From JAXLSZ01 sp046330315 (lineage in GTDB: Bacteria; Actinomycetota; Thermoleophilia; Solirubrobacterales; 70-9), in the NCBI GenBank assembly GCA_046330315.1, contig JAXLSZ010000012.1, forward strand, positions 27,083-91,082: a DNA stretch of 64,000 bases, read 5' to 3'. The number at the start of each line of letters is the position of its first letter. Positions within the stretch are counted from its first letter, which is position 1. Below the pieces are notes generated by a model. The model searched no databases. It was not told the DNA's origin and was given only the letters and a program-made list of their open reading frames with translations. Below, piece by piece: positions 62,467-64,000 of this stretch. A program made the position numbers and the translations under genes.

Positions 62467-63113
62467 CCGTCGCCGAGGGGGCGCTCGACGCCAACTCGAC
62501 CATCGCCGCGGAGAACCGGGCCGACTTCGACGCGGCGGGCGTGCGGGTGCTGAACCTGATGAGCGCTCCGGGCTCGGGGAAGACCTCGCTGCTCGAGCGC
62601 GTCCTGCCGGTCCTCGATCCGGTCCGAGCCGGGGTCCTGGAGGGCGACGTGCGGGGCAGCCTCGACTCCGACCGGCTCGCCTCGATCCACATCCCCGTCA
62701 CCCAGCTCAACACCGACCCCGGCTTCGGCGGCGAGTGCCACCTCGATGCGAACATGGTCCGCTCGGCGCTGGGCTCGATCGACCTCGCCAACCTCGACCT
62801 GCTGGTCGTCGAGAACGTCGGCAACCTCGTCTGCCCCGCCGAGTTCACGATCGGCGAGGACGCCAGGGCGATGGTCTGCTCGGTCACCGAGGGCGAGGAC
62901 AAGCCGCTCAAGTACCCGCTGATGTTCCGAAGCTGCGAGCTGGTCCTGGTCAACAAGATCGACCTCCTCCCCCACCTCGAGTTCGACCTCGACCGTCTGC
63001 TCGCGAACCTCGACTCCGTCAACCCTGGCGCCGAAGCGATGCAGGTGAGCGCCCGCACCGGGCAGGGCACCCGGGCCTTCGCCGAGTGGCTGGCGGCCCT
63101 GGCTGCCCGCTGA
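62448..63113 (+). CDS. hypB: Hydrogenase nickel GTPase HypB
   Basis: This 221-residue SIMIBI GTPase has P-loop SAPGSGKTSLLE, EGDVRGSLDSDRL, the metal-site GGECHLDANMV, VENVGNLVCPAEF (Walker B region) and NKIDLLP for guanine. It lacks the N-terminal histidine-rich nickel-storage stretch and the CXXCGC motif found in some homologues, so it is a chaperone only, not a nickel store. Last gene of the hyp operon. After it, 63114-63383 contains only the heliorhodopsin relic on the other strand. Confidence 0.95.
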   Translation: MHRTRVTVAEGALDANSTIAAENRADFDAAGVRVLNLMSAPGSGKTSLLERVLPVLDPVRAGVLEGDVRGSLDSDRLASIHIPVTQLNTDPGFGGECHLDANMVRSALGSIDLANLDLLVVENVGNLVCPAEFTIGEDARAMVCSVTEGEDKPLKYPLMFRSCELVLVNKIDLLPHLEFDLDRLLANLDSVNPGAEAMQVSARTGQGTRAFAEWLAALAAR

Positions 63114-63164
63114 GCGGGGCGCGGCGAGCCCCCGGAGTCGTCTTCGGCGCGGGATCGGGAACGG

Positions 63165-63335
63165 TTAGCTTCCCGCCAGGGCGCCGGCGTACACCTGCCA
63201 GGCGAGAGCGCTCTTGGCAACCAGGCTGAGCAGGAGGTAGACGCGCTCGGTGAAGAGCGGGTCGGCCCACCGCCCGCGGCGGCGATAGCCGAGCCACATG
63301 TTGCCGGCGAAGGTGTCACGCCGGCCACCGGCGCA
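63165..63335 (-). pseudogene. Truncated heliorhodopsin relic (end of TM6 loop and retinal-binding TM7)
   Basis: A minus-strand frame ending in TAA at 63165 reads DTFAGNMWLGYRRRGRWADP, then LFTERVYLLLSLVAKSALAW, then QVYAGALAGS. This matches the C-terminal end of heliorhodopsins: the N-M-x-L-x-Y-R-R-x-G-x-W loop, E-R-x-Y, and helix 7 with the retinal lysine in SLVAKS followed by LAWQV-x-x-G. Upstream of about 63335 the frame degrades into Arg/Gly/Pro-rich noise and meets a stop at 63381, and only ~50 bp remain before the next gene, so six helices are missing. An ATG exists at 63297 but a 44-residue product could not be a pump or sensor. The gene is best seen as a 5'-deleted pseudogene. Confidence 0.72.
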
Positions 63336-63383
63336 GCCAGGCCCCGGCCCGCGACGGGTGCGTGAGCGCCCGCCCGCCGCCGC

Positions 63384-64000
63384 TCAGAGGGGGCGCCCGG
63401 CGCAGATCGTCTCCGCCACCAGCGGCACCCCGGGTCGGTAGACGAGGTCGGCGTGGCTGGCGGCGTCGAGGACGAGGGCGTGGGCGCGGGCGCCGGGGGC
63501 CAGGTGTCCGACGTCGTCGCGGCGAAGGGCCCGGGCGCCGCCGGCGGTGGCGGCCAGCAGCGCCTCGTCGACCGTCATGCCCATGTCGCGCACCGCCAGG
63601 GCGATGCAGAAGCCCATCGAGGTCGTGTTGCTCGAGCCCGGGTTGGTGTTGGTGGCGATCGCCACCGAGGCGCCGGCGTCGATCACCCGCCGGGCGTCGG
63701 GGTAGGGCTGGCGGGTGGAGAAGTCGGTGGCGGGCAGGAAGGTCGCGACCGTGTCGGAGCCGGCCAGCGCCTCCACGTCGTCGTCGCCGAGGTAGGTGCA
63801 GTGGTCCACGGATGCGGCCCCCATCTCGACGGCGAGCGCCACGCCCGGGCCGGGCCCGAGCTGGTTCCCGTGCACCCGCAGGCCGAGCCCGGCTCTCCGG
63901 CCGGCCTCGAGGACGGCGCGCGACTGCTCTTCGTCGAAGGCTCCGCGCTCGCAGAAGACGTCCACCCAGCGGGCCGGCGGGGCGCAGGCCCCGAGCATCT
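63384..64000 (-). CDS. hutI: Imidazolonepropionase-like amidohydrolase (C-terminal part, cut by window edge)
   Basis: The visible 205 or so residues belong to the metal-dependent amidohydrolase family: RVHGNQLGPGPGVALAVEMGAASVDHCTYL (metal His and the substrate-side His), VATFLPATDFSTRQPYPDARRVIDAGASVAIATNTNPGSSNTTSM (catalytic Asp replaced by the NTNPGSS block typical of HutI) and GARALRRDDVGHLAPGARAHALVLDA at the end. HutI opens 4-imidazolone-5-propionate in histidine breakdown. The start is beyond the window. Other cyclic amidohydrolases are possible but less likely. Confidence 0.83.
   Translation of the reverse strand, partial: MLGACAPPARWVDVFCERGAFDEEQSRAVLEAGRRAGLGLRVHGNQLGPGPGVALAVEMGAASVDHCTYLGDDDVEALAGSDTVATFLPATDFSTRQPYPDARRVIDAGASVAIATNTNPGSSNTTSMGFCIALAVRDMGMTVDEALLAATAGGARALRRDDVGHLAPGARAHALVLDAASHADLVYRPGVPLVAETICAGRPL

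Noticed and set aside
63019..63297. A 92-codon minus-strand frame overlapping hypB and the gap
   Set aside because: Its product is Pro/Arg-rich without motifs; the heliorhodopsin-like reading in another frame of the same gap is much more convincing.

Overview
The window is about 70% GC and densely packed, with many 1-4 bp start/stop overlaps and many GTG starts. The gene content (six consecutive MCE genes, RskA-type anti-sigma, actinobacterial c-di-AMP riboswitch, wax-ester synthase/DGAT, type III glutamine synthetase) points to an actinobacterium, most likely class Thermoleophilia (Solirubrobacterales or a relative). That placement is inferred from gene content, not from a marker gene.

Layout. 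1-4.6 kb: tRNA-Leu(CAG), a relic of a LAGLIDADG/HTH-type gene, a lipoprotein, an ECF sigma/anti-sigma pair and two paralogous secreted proteins. 4.6-13.5 kb: six MCE genes in one operon without YrbE permease genes. 13.7-21.2 kb: acetone-carboxylase-like genes, with the alpha and gamma subunits fused, separated from the beta subunit by an alpha/beta hydrolase and an AbiEi/DUF559 gene; five copies of one hairpin repeat lie in the gaps. 21.3-25 kb: a metallophosphoesterase and a large secreted hydrolase-like protein. 25.2-29.5 kb: sulfate ABC transporter operon with an Rrf2 regulator. 29.5-32.4 kb: M23 peptidase behind a ydaO-type c-di-AMP riboswitch, a PLP enzyme and a glutamine amidotransferase. 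32.4-39.1 kb: a GntR-controlled operon resembling gamma-glutamyl-polyamine catabolism (permease, GS-like ligase, C26 hydrolase, aldehyde dehydrogenase, SDR). 39.3-41.5 kb: type III glutamine synthetase.

41.5-51.1 kb (minus strand) is a ten-gene, tightly coupled operon. It joins a group 3b-like NAD(P)-linked [NiFe] hydrogenase (hydB, a cyclic-nucleotide-binding protein, hydG, hydD, hydA, maturation protease) to a pyruvate:ferredoxin oxidoreductase (gamma, alpha, beta) and a GltD-like flavoprotein ending in a PorD-like ferredoxin domain. The set suggests a route from pyruvate to reduced ferredoxin, NADPH and H2. Then come a universal stress protein, a wax-ester synthase/DGAT and PEP synthase, followed by a complete plus-strand hydrogenase maturation operon (56.0-63.1 kb): hypF, hypC, a SIS-HypC-SIS fusion, hypD, hypE, hypA, hypB. 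The window closes with a truncated heliorhodopsin relic that keeps the retinal-lysine helix, and the C-terminal part of an imidazolonepropionase.

Most notable: the SIS-HypC-SIS fusion inside the hyp operon, the hydrogenase/POR operon, the heliorhodopsin relic, the alpha-gamma acetone carboxylase fusion, two families of hairpin repeats, and a recurring pattern of short tandem duplications at gene junctions that copy start-codon regions.
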